Positions 46,835-55,390 are shown, numbered from the stretch's first letter. The stretch: 64,000 nt of DNA from JAYQKL01 sp965243245 (GCA_965243245.1 OZ251536.1:930001-994000), one strand, 5' to 3'. Translations and numbers: made by a program. The notes: a model not told the origin generated them from the sequence alone.

Positions 46835-47697
46835 TGCAATATCGCACGCAAGCCTTCTTTGTAAGTCGGGTAAAGCAATTTTATGCCAAGCTCTCGCTTA
46901 ATGCGACCATTGCGCACCCGCTTGTTTTCAGCATAAAAACTTTTAGCCATTGAGCTCATCGAACGAAGCGATGCCCGCTCAAAAGAAACCAGCGGCGGCG
47001 GCTTTATCCCCATCAAATCGGACGCATAAGTAACAACATCTTGCGGCGGGGCGGGCAAATCATCACATAGATTATAGGCGCGCCCCGGATTTGGCTGGAC
47101 CATAGACGCAAAAAGAATTTGCGCAATGTCGTCAACATGGATACGTGAAAAAACCTGCTCAGGCTTATGAATACGCCGCGCTGTGCCATTTTTCAAGCTT
47201 TCCAGAGCATTACGCCCCAGCCCATAAATGCCTGCAAGGCGAAAATAATGCATTGGCAAACCACTCTGCGCCCAAGCGGCTTCTGCGCGCCTGCGCCGCA
47301 CCCCGCGCGTGCCTAAAACGCCCACGGGGCTGTCTTCATCAATCCATGCCCCGCGATGGTCACCATAAACCCCCGTTGTTGATAAATACCCAACCCACTC
47401 AACCGAAGGATAATTAAGCAGTTGTTCACCAAACATATTCAAGCCAGGGTCCGAACCATCTTCCAAGGGCGGCGCACAAAGCAGAATATGCGTAACCCCC
47501 CCCATAACCCCCTCGGTCAATATCTGCTTATCATTCAGCATGAGCGGGATAGCCCCAGCCGTTTTTATCGTCTTTATTTTATCATGACTGCGCGTGGTGG
47601 CACTGATCTGCCAATCTTTATGGCGTGCCCGCATGAGACTAATCAATGCTTTGGCGCAAAACCCATAGCCAAAACAAAATAAATGTTTATGCGTCAA
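46816..47697 (-). CDS. NAD(P)-binding Rossmann-fold protein (YeeZ-like epimerase family)
   Basis: An extended-SDR-like protein. It has a dinucleotide-binding N-terminus (FCFGYGFCAKAL, a GxGxxA-type loop), a YLSTTGVYGDHRG active-site-like segment and DDIAQILFASM. The start is placed at a TTG (47697) with GGGAGAGGG just upstream, overlapping the queG stop; a GTG at 47718 is the alternative. It resembles uncharacterised YeeZ/NAD-dependent epimerases that often follow queG or GST genes in alphaproteobacteria. Substrate unknown. Confidence 0.85.
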   Translation of the reverse strand: MTHKHLFCFGYGFCAKALISLMRARHKDWQISATTRSHDKIKTIKTAGAIPLMLNDKQILTEGVMGGVTHILLCAPPLEDGSDPGLNMFGEQLLNYPSVEWVGYLSTTGVYGDHRGAWIDEDSPVGVLGTRGVRRRRAEAAWAQSGLPMHYFRLAGIYGLGRNALESLKNGTARRIHKPEQVFSRIHVDDIAQILFASMVQPNPGRAYNLCDDLPAPPQDVVTYASDLMGIKPPPLVSFERASLRSMSSMAKSFYAENKRVRNGRIKRELGIKLLYPTYKEGLRAILHQESDL

Positions 47698-48841
47698 GCA
47701 CCCTCTCCCATTCGGCACGCACCATCTGGTTTTTTTCTGTCATGAGTGCGCCGCGCACGCGCGCTTTCATTACCTTAGGCACAAGATAACAACCCAGTGC
47801 CCAAACCGCCATAGCCCGTACCAAAGGCGCTTCATCTGCTAAGCGTTCCTCAATAAAAGGAATATAAGTCGGCTCGCCCGCATTGCCCATCGCCACCAGA
47901 ACATTGCGAACAAATCGGTCGCGTCCAGCACGCTTGACCGGTGAGCCAGAAAACAACTCCCTAAAACGCGTATCATCAAGCCTCACCAGCTTGGTCAATT
48001 CAGGCGCTATCATTTGCTTGCGTGCCAGCAATTTGGATTCATTTGTGCGTTTTGCAAATTTATTCCAAGGACAAACCGCCAAACAATCATCGCATCCATA
48101 TATGCGGTTGCCCATTTTTTCTCGAAATTTTAAGGGGATTTGTTCTTGGGCTTCGATTGTCAGATAAGAAATGCATTTTCGCGCATCAAGCTGATAAGGC
48201 GCGGGAAAGGCATCGGTCGGACAAGCGTTCATGCAAGCCGTGCAAGAGCCGCAATGGTCTTGTTCAGATGGCGTGGGCGTGAAATCTATAGTCGTGAAAA
48301 TACTGCCAATAAACAACCATGAGCCAAATTTGCGCGAGACAAGATTCGTATGCTTGCCCTGCCAGCCCATACCCGAAACCGCCGCGAGCGGTTTTTCCAT
48401 GACCGGCGCCGTATCCACAAAAACCTTAATCTGTTGCCCCCGCGCCGTTTCCTGCTCAAGCAACCAACGCCCCAGTCGCTTTAAGCGTTTTTTGATGAGG
48501 TCATGATAATCTGCGCCGCAAGCATAGACCGAGATATTGCCATTATTTTTCTGACTAAGTTTCTCCATTGGATTGTTTTCAGGGCCATAATTCATCCCCA
48601 ACATGACAATAGACTTCACCTCAGGCCACAAATTTAAAGGGCTTTGACGGCGTTTTTCATGTCTTTGCAACCAACTCATGTCGCCATGATAGCCCTTTTC
48701 AAGAAATGTCCTCAATCTGGCGGGCGCATCGGTCATGGCATCAGGGCGAGCAAAATGCACAGCATCAAAGCCAAGCTCCATCGCTTGCTGGCTCAGCGTT
48801 CTTTGCAATTGAGATACCCCTTGCGTCGCCGGATGCGTCAT
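47687..48841 (-). CDS. queG: Epoxyqueuosine reductase
   Basis: Cobalamin-dependent reductase that makes queuosine from epoxyqueuosine in tRNA. Two 4Fe-4S motifs are present: CGSCTACMNACPTDAF and CDDCLAVCPWNKFA. The catalytic acid lies in GCDYHDL-type CGADYHDLIKKRLKRL. The C-terminal HEAT-like helices (about 310-384, VRAMAVWALGCYLV) bind tRNA. The length of 384 residues is normal. It starts 3 bases downstream of the GST gene, in a same-strand unit with the epimerase-like gene. Confidence 0.96.
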   Translation of the reverse strand: MTHPATQGVSQLQRTLSQQAMELGFDAVHFARPDAMTDAPARLRTFLEKGYHGDMSWLQRHEKRRQSPLNLWPEVKSIVMLGMNYGPENNPMEKLSQKNNGNISVYACGADYHDLIKKRLKRLGRWLLEQETARGQQIKVFVDTAPVMEKPLAAVSGMGWQGKHTNLVSRKFGSWLFIGSIFTTIDFTPTPSEQDHCGSCTACMNACPTDAFPAPYQLDARKCISYLTIEAQEQIPLKFREKMGNRIYGCDDCLAVCPWNKFAKRTNESKLLARKQMIAPELTKLVRLDDTRFRELFSGSPVKRAGRDRFVRNVLVAMGNAGEPTYIPFIEERLADEAPLVRAMAVWALGCYLVPKVMKARVRGALMTEKNQMVRAEWERVLDA

Positions 48842-48844
48842 CAG

Positions 48845-49522
48845 CTAGAAATCCAAATTCGTGTAATCTTTGGCAGGGGGGAAGCCCGCAATCGTATCAG
48901 CCAATAAAGGGCGGAAGCTGGGACGCGATTTTAACCCCGCATACCAATCGCGCGCACCCGACCATTCATGCCAGTTAATGTCGCCGGTATAATCAAGACA
49001 AGATAAATGCGCAGCGGCCGTTAAATCTGCCATGGTCAGCCGATTGCCGGCTAACCAATCACGCTGTTCCAGCAAATGGCAAATATAAGACATATGAATC
49101 TTTAAATTCGTCAAGCCAATGCGGACGAGTTCGACATCTGGGGTGCCGCCGCCCTCATTTTTACTCATAAATCGGCGGTGAATTTTCTCATGTGTTACCA
49201 GCTGTCCGACCTCAAGATTGAATTTTTCATCGAACCACGCCATGATTCGTCTTGTTTCGGCGCGCTCTAGGCCTGTATCGGGCATCAAGTTGATTGCGCC
49301 GCCGCGTTCTTCGAGCCATTCGGTAATAGCATAATGTCCAGCGATTGTGCCGTTTTCGCCGTTGAGGACGGGGACTTCTGCGGAAGGGTTGAGCATAAGG
49401 AAGTCCATTCTTCGTTCCCATGGTTTTTCTTCGACACACTCTACGTCAAATTTTTTCTCAGCAATAATCAATCGGACCTTGCGCGAGAAGGGACATAAAC
49501 AATGATGAAACAAGCTTACCAT
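48845..49522 (-). CDS. Glutathione S-transferase family protein
   Basis: 225 residues. The thioredoxin-like N-terminal domain (LFHHCLCPFSRKVRLIIAEK) carries a CPFS site in place of the usual Ser/Tyr start, and the cis-Pro segment is SAEVPVL. A helical C-terminal domain includes RDWLAGNRLTMADLTAAAHL. This is the usual alphaproteobacterial GST located upstream of queG. A fragment of a related GST gene occurs near 53190. Confidence 0.92.
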   Translation of the reverse strand: MVSLFHHCLCPFSRKVRLIIAEKKFDVECVEEKPWERRMDFLMLNPSAEVPVLNGENGTIAGHYAITEWLEERGGAINLMPDTGLERAETRRIMAWFDEKFNLEVGQLVTHEKIHRRFMSKNEGGGTPDVELVRIGLTNLKIHMSYICHLLEQRDWLAGNRLTMADLTAAAHLSCLDYTGDINWHEWSGARDWYAGLKSRPSFRPLLADTIAGFPPAKDYTNLDF

Positions 49523-49606
49523 AGGCTCAAAATACAGAACGCCTTGAATGCCTGCAAGCAGTGTTTTGCAATAGTGACTTAGGATTGACTTAGGATTGGA
49601 AAAAAA

Positions 49607-49680
49607 TTGACATAAGGGCGTGGCTGGTTAGACTAATACGCAATTCAAAATAAAAAAAGGGAGAAACCGCGATGGCTCAT
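49607..49680 (+). repeat. Dispersed promoter-leader element, copy 1
   Basis: TTGACA (49607) followed after 16 bases by TAGACT looks like a promoter. The core GCGTGGCTGGTTA, an A-rich stretch with AAAGGGAG, and an ATG at 49672 follow. Copies 2 and 3 (51003, 54277) share this layout and most bases. Here the ATG opens only an 11-codon frame. The rest of 49523-49758 has an 11-bp repeat (GACTTAGGATT, twice) and no gene. Confidence 0.75.
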
Positions 49681-49758
49681 TTACCCCCCGCGCCAGTCTT
49701 TATATAAATCAACAAATACTATCCATTCACAGGTGATTTTTTCACCCCAAATAACTAC

Positions 49759-50040
49759 TCATTCCAAAGCTTCTGAACGTTCCGCGTGAAGTGCAGATAT
49801 TGATACTTCATCTTCATTAAATTTATAAAGAACCCATATCTCTGGAGTTCCTGCGAGTAAATCAGGTGCTTGAACATAGAGATACCATCCGTCATAAAGG
49901 TGATGACCAATATCTGGGTTACGGCAAAGAAGCCATTGTAACGCATTAAACGCATCTGCAAATCTATGAAGGCTTTTTTCAAACTTATCTATACAATCGT
50001 TAGTGCTATCATTACAAATTATTGTTCGCATGGTTATCAT
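49759..50040 (-). CDS. Small protein paired with a Panacea antitoxin (candidate toxin)
   Basis: A 93-residue protein, MITMRTIICNDSTNDCIDKF. After an N-terminal helix (about 15-40) it shows alternating strands (GWYLYVQAPDLL, EIWVLYKFNEDEVSISALHA), a pattern that recalls RelE/ParE-like toxins, though no catalytic residues can be named. It starts 9 bases after the stop of the Panacea-domain gene on the same strand. Panacea proteins neutralise many unrelated toxins encoded next to them, so this is a reasonable toxin candidate. The family is not recognised with certainty. Confidence 0.65.
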   Translation of the reverse strand: MITMRTIICNDSTNDCIDKFEKSLHRFADAFNALQWLLCRNPDIGHHLYDGWYLYVQAPDLLAGTPEIWVLYKFNEDEVSISALHAERSEALE

Positions 50041-50049
50041 TTGTGTGCT

Positions 50050-50562
50050 CTATGAATACGATTGTATTTTTTCTTCTGCCCAAACAAGGGTTTCATCACT
50101 GATTTTACCAACATTTCTTGCCAAGGTTGCATAAAAAGGGATTTCTTCCTCAATTTTGGCACTTTCCCATATGATATCATGTGTAGACTCGCTTACTGCA
50201 CTAGCCGTGTTATCAAGAATCACTTGCAAGGCGTGTTTCACTATACGCAGATTAGATTCTGACAAAGAATTAGTGTCTGGGGCTTCTATAGAAATAAACT
50301 TTCTTGCTTCAAATTTTTCTTCAGGTTCTACAATGAAAATTTTTTTAGCAGTTGTTAGCTTCTCTAAGGTAGCCAAAATTCGCGCTGGTACTGGACCCAT
50401 TTGACGCTTGATATACCGTTCCTTAGTGATTGATTGTCCTTCTGTTAGGTATGCAATCAGATCACTATACCAAAGCACTTTATTCAAACGAATCGCCCCG
50501 AGGCGCGTAGGGTCACCGCACTCACTAATTATAAAATGTACTAGAGATTCAAACTTTTCCAT
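50050..50562 (-). CDS. Panacea-domain (SocA/DUF4065-like) antitoxin
   Basis: 170 residues. The pattern RLNKVLWYSDLIAYLTEGQS followed by YIKRQMGPVPARI is the Panacea (SocA-like, DUF4065) domain, named for antitoxins that accept diverse toxin partners; the Caulobacter SocA member is also a proteolytic adaptor. Residues about 85-170 are a helical tail. It is the first gene of a two-gene unit with the 93-residue protein downstream. No other gene is on this strand nearby, which fits a free-standing toxin-antitoxin cassette. Confidence 0.82.
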   Translation of the reverse strand: MEKFESLVHFIISECGDPTRLGAIRLNKVLWYSDLIAYLTEGQSITKERYIKRQMGPVPARILATLEKLTTAKKIFIVEPEEKFEARKFISIEAPDTNSLSESNLRIVKHALQVILDNTASAVSESTHDIIWESAKIEEEIPFYATLARNVGKISDETLVWAEEKIQSYS

Positions 50563-50968
50563 TATCCTTCTCCATCAAATGTTAAAAGTCAATTTTATGG
50601 AATCAAAAATACTACCCTTTGTCAAGGAGCTACTAAAAATCCCAATAAATAGCTAAATTGTGTGATACCCATTCAATGGCACTATTATAGCCATAAATCA
50701 AATTAAATTATTATAAACATTATATAGAGTAAAATATGTAAACGGGCAAATAGAACAAAAAATAGTGAAAAAACAAAGGCAAAGACATAAATTTTGGTAA
50801 AGTGTCACAATTCGAACCCACTCGTAGCTAGGTGAAATGTTACAATTTGAACTCACTCACTGCCAGTGTTATCAGAAAATTTAGCCGCCGAATAGGGTCA
50901 CGCTGAGGCATAAGAGATGCTTAAAAGGCTTATACAAGGTAAGTGAGATAGCCGTAGATAAGCCTTTC
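50563..50968. other. Gene-free stretch with a duplicated 25-bp motif
   Basis: No gene is supported. At 50803-50827 and 50838-50862 lie two diverged copies (35-base period) of a motif beginning TGTCACAATTCGAACCCACT and TGTTACAATTTGAACTCACT. They look like remains of repeated binding sites or of a mobile element end; no transposase is present. Confidence 0.5.
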
Positions 50969-51084
50969 TTCAAATTTTTAACCTATGGTTTTTGTTCACG
51001 CTTTGACATAAAGGCGTGGCTGGTTAAACTGATATTCAATTAAAAATAAAAAAAGAAGGATAAACGCGATGGGTAATTTATCAT
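50969..51084 (+). repeat. Dispersed promoter-leader element, copy 2
   Basis: Shares about 115 bases with copy 3 at 54242, starting TCAAATTTTTAACCTATGG. TTGACA (51003) and TAAACT are 16 bases apart, followed by an A-rich leader with AGAAGGA and ATG at 51069, which opens the signal-peptide ORF before the Sel1 gene. Confidence 0.8.
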
Positions 51085-51197
51085 TTAAACGGATTTTGGG
51101 AATTTTTGTTCTTTTGGTGGTCATAGGCGGCATAAGTTTTGATGCCTTAGCTAGTCCTCAAAATGATTTTCCTACAAGGAGCATTACAGATGGATGA
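51069..51197 (+). CDS. Signal-peptide-like micro-ORF overlapping the Sel1 gene start
   Basis: A 42-codon frame, MGNLSFKRILGIFVLLVVIG at its start, that looks like a complete Sec signal peptide with cleavage after DALA. It ends at TGA 51195-51197, overlapping the Sel1 ATG (51190) in another frame. An AGAAGGA lies upstream. Either a short secreted peptide is made, or the frame once continued into the Sel1 protein and was cut off by a frameshift, so that the present Sel1 protein lacks an export signal. Confidence 0.5.
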   Translation: MGNLSFKRILGIFVLLVVIGGISFDALASPQNDFPTRSITDG

Positions 51198-53118
51198 TTT
51201 TGAAGTTAAACTCTTGCAAGAAGCCGCCGATGGGGGGGATCCTGAGACGCAATATGAACTTGGCGGGATGTATGCGAATGGCGAAGGCGTGGAGCAAGAT
51301 TATAAACAAGCCGTGAAGTGGTTTTGTCAAGCCGCCGAACAAGGTAATACTCATGCACAATACGCGCTTGGGTGGATGTATTACGAAGGCGAAGGCGTGG
51401 CGCAAGATGATAAGCAAGCCGTAAAGTGGTTTCAAAAAGCCGCCGCGCAAGGCGATGCTGAGGCGCAAAATAATCTTGGCTTGATGTATGATGATGGCAA
51501 AGGCGTGGCGCAAGATGATAAGCAAGCCGCGCAATGGTATAAAAAAGCCGCCGCGCAAGGTCATGCTGAGGCACAAAATAATCTTGGCGTGAGCTATTTT
51601 AATGGCTTAGGCGTGGCGCAAGATGATAAGCAAGCCGCGCAATGGTATAAAAAAGCCGCCGCGCAAGGTCATGCTAAGGCGCAATATAATCTTGGCTTGA
51701 TGTATTATAATGGCAAAGGCGTGGTACAAGATTATAAACAAGCCGTGCAGTGGTGGCGCAAAGCCGCCGAGCAAGGTGATGCTGAGGCACAAAATAATCT
51801 TGGCGTGATGTATTACGAAGGCGAAGGCGTGGCGCAAGATGATAAGCAAGCCGCGCAGTGGTTTGAAAAAGCCGCCGCGCAAGGCGATGCTGAGGCGCAA
51901 AATAATCTTGGGCAGATGTATGATAATGGCAAAGGCGTGGCGCAAGATGATAAGCAAGCCGCGCAGTGGTTTGAAAAAGCCGCCGAACAAGGTCATGCTG
52001 GGGCGCAAAATAATCTTGGCGTGATGTATGATAATGGCTTAGGTGTGGCGCAAGATGATGAGCAAGCCGTGCATTGGTATAGAAAAGCCGCCGCGCAAGG
52101 TCATGCTGGGGCGCAATATAATCTTGGGTTGATGTATGCAACTGGCGAAGGCGTGGAGCAAGATTATAAACAAGCCGTGAAGTGGTGGCGCAAAGCCGCC
52201 GAGCAAGGTGTTGCTGAGGCACAATATAGGCTTGGCGTGATGTATTACGAAGGCGCAGGCGTGGCGCAAGATGATGAGCAAGCCGTGCATTGGTATAGAA
52301 AAGCCGCCGCGCAAGGTCATGCTGGGGCGCAATATAATCTTGGGCGGCTGTATGATAATGGCAAAGGCGTGGCGCAAGATACTAAACAAGCTATACAGTG
52401 GCTTCAAAAAGCCGCTGCACAAGGGTATGCTGATGCACAAAATAATCTTGGCGCGATGTATGAGAGTGGCAAAGGTGTGGCGCAAGATTATAAACAAGCC
52501 GTGCAATGGTATAAAAAAGCCGCCGCGCAAGGTAATGCTAATGCACAAACTAATCTTGGGCTGATGTATAAGAACGGCGAAGGCGTGGCGCAAGATTATG
52601 AGCAAGCCATGCAGTGGCTTCAAAAAGCCGCCGAACAAGGTCATGCTGGGGCGCAAAATAATCTTGGCGTGATGTATGATAATGGCAAAGGTGTGGCGCA
52701 AGATTACAAGGAAGCTGAGTATTGGTTTCGCAAAGCCGCCGACCAAGGTGATGCTAAAGCACAAAATAATCTTGGGCTGATGTATATAGAAGGCGAAGGC
52801 GTGGGGCAAGATTATAAACAAGCCATGCAATGGTATAAAAAAGCCGCCGCGCAAGGCGATGCTGGGGCGCAAAATAATCTTGGGCAGATGTATGATAATG
52901 GCTTAGGCGTGGCGCAAGATGATAAGCAAGCCGCGCAGTGGTTTGAAAAAGCCGCCGAACAAGGTCATGCTGGGGCACAATATAATCTTGGCGTGATGTA
53001 TGCGAATGGCGAAGGCGTGGCGCAAGATTATGAGCAAGCCGAAAAGTGGTGGCGCAAAGCCGCCGCGCAAGGTCATGTTAAAGCGCGAGAGAATCTTGAA
53101 TTACTTGCCAAGAGATAG
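51190..53118 (+). CDS. Sel1-repeat protein with 17 repeats
   Basis: About 642 residues made of 17 Sel1 (TPR-like) repeats of 36 residues, each of the type GKGVAQDDKQAAQWYKKAA, AQGHAEAQNNLGLMY. Sel1 proteins are alpha-solenoid scaffolds for protein contacts. The start at 51190 follows AAGGAG by 8 bases; an ATG at 51163 is in the same frame but has no such site. No signal peptide belongs to this frame. Repeats are nearly identical in DNA as well (108-bp units), so copy number has probably changed recently by recombination. Partner proteins are unknown. Confidence 0.88.
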   Translation: MDDFEVKLLQEAADGGDPETQYELGGMYANGEGVEQDYKQAVKWFCQAAEQGNTHAQYALGWMYYEGEGVAQDDKQAVKWFQKAAAQGDAEAQNNLGLMYDDGKGVAQDDKQAAQWYKKAAAQGHAEAQNNLGVSYFNGLGVAQDDKQAAQWYKKAAAQGHAKAQYNLGLMYYNGKGVVQDYKQAVQWWRKAAEQGDAEAQNNLGVMYYEGEGVAQDDKQAAQWFEKAAAQGDAEAQNNLGQMYDNGKGVAQDDKQAAQWFEKAAEQGHAGAQNNLGVMYDNGLGVAQDDEQAVHWYRKAAAQGHAGAQYNLGLMYATGEGVEQDYKQAVKWWRKAAEQGVAEAQYRLGVMYYEGAGVAQDDEQAVHWYRKAAAQGHAGAQYNLGRLYDNGKGVAQDTKQAIQWLQKAAAQGYADAQNNLGAMYESGKGVAQDYKQAVQWYKKAAAQGNANAQTNLGLMYKNGEGVAQDYEQAMQWLQKAAEQGHAGAQNNLGVMYDNGKGVAQDYKEAEYWFRKAADQGDAKAQNNLGLMYIEGEGVGQDYKQAMQWYKKAAAQGDAGAQNNLGQMYDNGLGVAQDDKQAAQWFEKAAEQGHAGAQYNLGVMYANGEGVAQDYEQAEKWWRKAAAQGHVKARENLELLAKR

Positions 53119-53182
53119 CGCAACGCGGCTCGATTGCTATTTAGATTGTAATCTAGATTTTGTCGGGGTGGCGGCGTTATAG

Positions 53183-53330
53183 AATAGGCTCGCGCCGTGA
53201 GCCATTCAGCAATAGCATAATAACCCGCAAGACTCCCCTTCTTGCGCCCCTCCTTGCGCCCCCCCTCACCGGCTAATCCCTCCAACCAGCGTTTGCAATA
53301 TTGCAAAATTGACTTAAGATTAAAAAATAA
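53183..53330 (-). pseudogene. Glutathione S-transferase gene fragment and flank
   Basis: On the minus strand, KGSLAGYYAIAEWLTARA matches the segment NGTIAGHYAITEWLEERG of the GST at 48845. The stretch further 5' (TTTGCAATATTGCAAAATTGACTTAAGATT on + around 53291, given here only as AT-rich) resembles the GST upstream region near 49565-49600. It is therefore a decayed partial copy of a GST gene and its upstream flank. The gap 53119-53349 otherwise has only short AATCTAGATT palindromes. Confidence 0.55.
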
Positions 53331-53349
53331 AATAACAGAGACACAAAAA

Positions 53350-54144
53350 ATGGCACTATCACACATTATCTGGCTCGCAATAATACAAGGCCTTACAGAA
53401 TTCTTACCCGTGAGTTCCTCCGGACACCTAACCCTATTACATGCCTTCACCGCTTATCCAGACCAAGGCGTGGGCTTTGATGTCGCTTTACATTTTGGAA
53501 CCCTAATCGCCGTTATCATCTATTTTCGCGAAGATGTCGCAAGTCTTTTATTGGGCGCGATGGACTTCGCTCAAAACCGAAACTCAGATAATCGGCACCT
53601 GCTGTTGCAAATAATTATTGCCAGCCTGCCGGTTTTACTCGTTGCGGCGGGGCTGGTGCTTGCGGGCGGGATTGATATGCTGCGCAAGGCTCAAACGGTG
53701 GCACTGGCGACGATATTTTTTGCTGTTCCGCTTTATCTTGCCGACAAAATGGGCGACCAGACGGGCGGGCTGAAAAACCAGTCTCTGAGACGGGCTTTTT
53801 ATGTGGGCGTGGCGCAAATATTTTCGCTTATTCCGGGAGCGAGTCGTTCTGGTGTGACCATCACGGCGGCGCGCGCGCTTGGCGTTAGTCGTCAAGAAGC
53901 GGTGCGTTTTTCTATGCTTTTATCTATACCTGTGATTAGCTGTTTCAGTTTTTTTGGTCTTGTTGAGCTTCTTTTTGGCGATAGTGAGACAAGCCTGAAA
54001 GCCATGCTTTTGGGCATGACGTTGTCTTGTTTTTTGGCGATTTTGAGTATTCATGCTTTGATGAGAGTCACCGCAAAAATGAGCTTTCTGCCTTTTGTTA
54101 TTTACCGATTGGCTCTTGGCGCGGTTATTTTAATGGCGATTTAG
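53350..54144 (+). CDS. uppP: Undecaprenyl-diphosphatase (BacA family)
   Basis: Recycles the undecaprenyl carrier lipid for peptidoglycan and other envelope polymers, in the inner membrane. Family motifs are present: IQGLTEFLPVSSSGHL and IPGASRSGVTITAARALGVS. 264 residues with about eight helices. The start at 53350 (MALSHIIWLAI) fits the family; the upstream in-frame stretch to 53242 belongs to the GST remnant. It sits oddly alone in an accessory area. Confidence 0.95.
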   Translation: MALSHIIWLAIIQGLTEFLPVSSSGHLTLLHAFTAYPDQGVGFDVALHFGTLIAVIIYFREDVASLLLGAMDFAQNRNSDNRHLLLQIIIASLPVLLVAAGLVLAGGIDMLRKAQTVALATIFFAVPLYLADKMGDQTGGLKNQSLRRAFYVGVAQIFSLIPGASRSGVTITAARALGVSRQEAVRFSMLLSIPVISCFSFFGLVELLFGDSETSLKAMLLGMTLSCFLAILSIHALMRVTAKMSFLPFVIYRLALGAVILMAI

Positions 54145-54241
54145 GGCGGGGTTCTATAAGTCCTGTATTTATAACTCAATAATGAGCATATAATGAGGCA
54201 TAAATTCAGTTATTTAACTCAAATCATACATTAGCTTCCGA

Positions 54242-54355
54242 ACTTCAAATTTTTAACCTATGGTTTTGGTCACGCTTTGACATAAGAGCGCGGCTGGTTA
54301 AACTAATCCGCGATTAAAATAAAAAAGGAAAAAAACGCAATGGGTAATTTATCAT
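54242..54355 (+). repeat. Dispersed promoter-leader element, copy 3
   Basis: Begins ACTTCAAATTTTTAACCTA, has TTGACA at 54277 and TAAACT after 16 bases, then GCGCGGCTGGTTA-type core, AAAAGGAAAA and ATG at 54340. The frame after ATG stops after five codons (MGNLS). It precedes the Mrr-like gene at 54431. 54145-54241 holds nothing recognisable. Confidence 0.8.
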
Positions 54356-54430
54356 AAATTCCGCCTTTTTGGTTGTATTTTTTGATAAATTGAATAATAG
54401 TATTAAGAAAAAAGATGGACGGAGAACACT

Positions 54431-55390
54431 ATGAAAACAGCAAAAAAGATAACAGCAACAAAAGCTCATTATATAAAGCTGGGTAAGGGAGGCAAATATG
54501 AGCAATTTTGCATCGATAATGGAAAAATTGCATTGGGTTTTTATGAAGTGCCTCATGAAGAACCTTTTGACCCCGAGACTGTTTTTAATATATATAAGGA
54601 AAAAGATCGTGATGACGGGACTTGCACAAGGTATCAAAACCAAGTTTCTGACTTCTATACATCTGATAAAGACACTTTGTGGGTTACGTTTGCTGATGGG
54701 AAGCTCTATTGGTGTTTTGCAAAAGAAGGTGTAGAATATTTGGGGTCTGATAAAACTGCTCTCCTACATGGTAGCCGTCATTTAACAACAATTGACGGAT
54801 GGCATGATTGTGATATTAACGGTAATAAATTATCACTAAACAAACTTAGTGGAAGCCTTACTAAAACAGGGCGCTACCCAAGCACTATATGTACATTACA
54901 GCCTCAACTAGAGTATCTTTTGCGGCGTATTAATTGTGAGGATTTGCCCGAAATTACTACAGCAAAAGAAAATAGAGAAAACATCATATCTTCTATTATT
55001 ACTATGATGAAATTGCTAAATCCCAAGGATTTTGAGTTATTGGTAGAATTAGCTTTTGCACAGAGTGGGTGGCAACGCTTAAGTGCAACTGGAGGCACGC
55101 AAAAAACAATTGATATAGAAATGTATTTGCCAAGCTTAAAGGAACGTGCCTTTGTACAAGTCAAATCAAAAACAAATCAAAAAGAGCTTGAAAAATATGA
55201 AGATGAGCTTAAAAAATATAAAAATCCCTCAGATCAGCGTGATACTAACTACATATTTTATGTGTATCACACTTCGGAACAAGAGCTTAAATCAAAAAAT
55301 AAAACAACAAAATTAGTCGATGCAAAAGAATTAGCAGAGATGGTTTTAAGGGTAGGTTTATTTGATTGGTTACTAGAAAAAGCTAGATAG
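54431..55390 (+). CDS. Mrr-like restriction endonuclease
   Basis: 319 residues. The C-terminal domain (about 195-300) has the PD-(D/E)xK core: DFELLVELAFAQSGWQRL, then TIDIEMYLP (Asp) and FVQVKSKT (Gln-x-Lys), as in Mrr and other type IV enzymes. The N-terminal domain (about 12-150, HYIKLGKGGKYEQFCIDNGK) is of a kind found in other predicted nucleases and may sense the DNA target; I cannot name it surely. No methyltransferase is next to it, so a modification-dependent enzyme is likely. The ATG follows GGAGAACACT. AT-rich compared with neighbours, consistent with transfer. Confidence 0.8.
   Translation: MKTAKKITATKAHYIKLGKGGKYEQFCIDNGKIALGFYEVPHEEPFDPETVFNIYKEKDRDDGTCTRYQNQVSDFYTSDKDTLWVTFADGKLYWCFAKEGVEYLGSDKTALLHGSRHLTTIDGWHDCDINGNKLSLNKLSGSLTKTGRYPSTICTLQPQLEYLLRRINCEDLPEITTAKENRENIISSIITMMKLLNPKDFELLVELAFAQSGWQRLSATGGTQKTIDIEMYLPSLKERAFVQVKSKTNQKELEKYEDELKKYKNPSDQRDTNYIFYVYHTSEQELKSKNKTTKLVDAKELAEMVLRVGLFDWLLEKAR

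Noticed and set aside
50803..50862. Insertion-sequence end
   Set aside because: The duplicated motif has no transposase, no terminal inverted repeats and no target duplication that I can see.
51184..52978. Long antisense open frames over the Sel1 gene
   Set aside because: They follow from the repeated low-stop composition of the Sel1 units and have no ribosome binding sites or family likeness.
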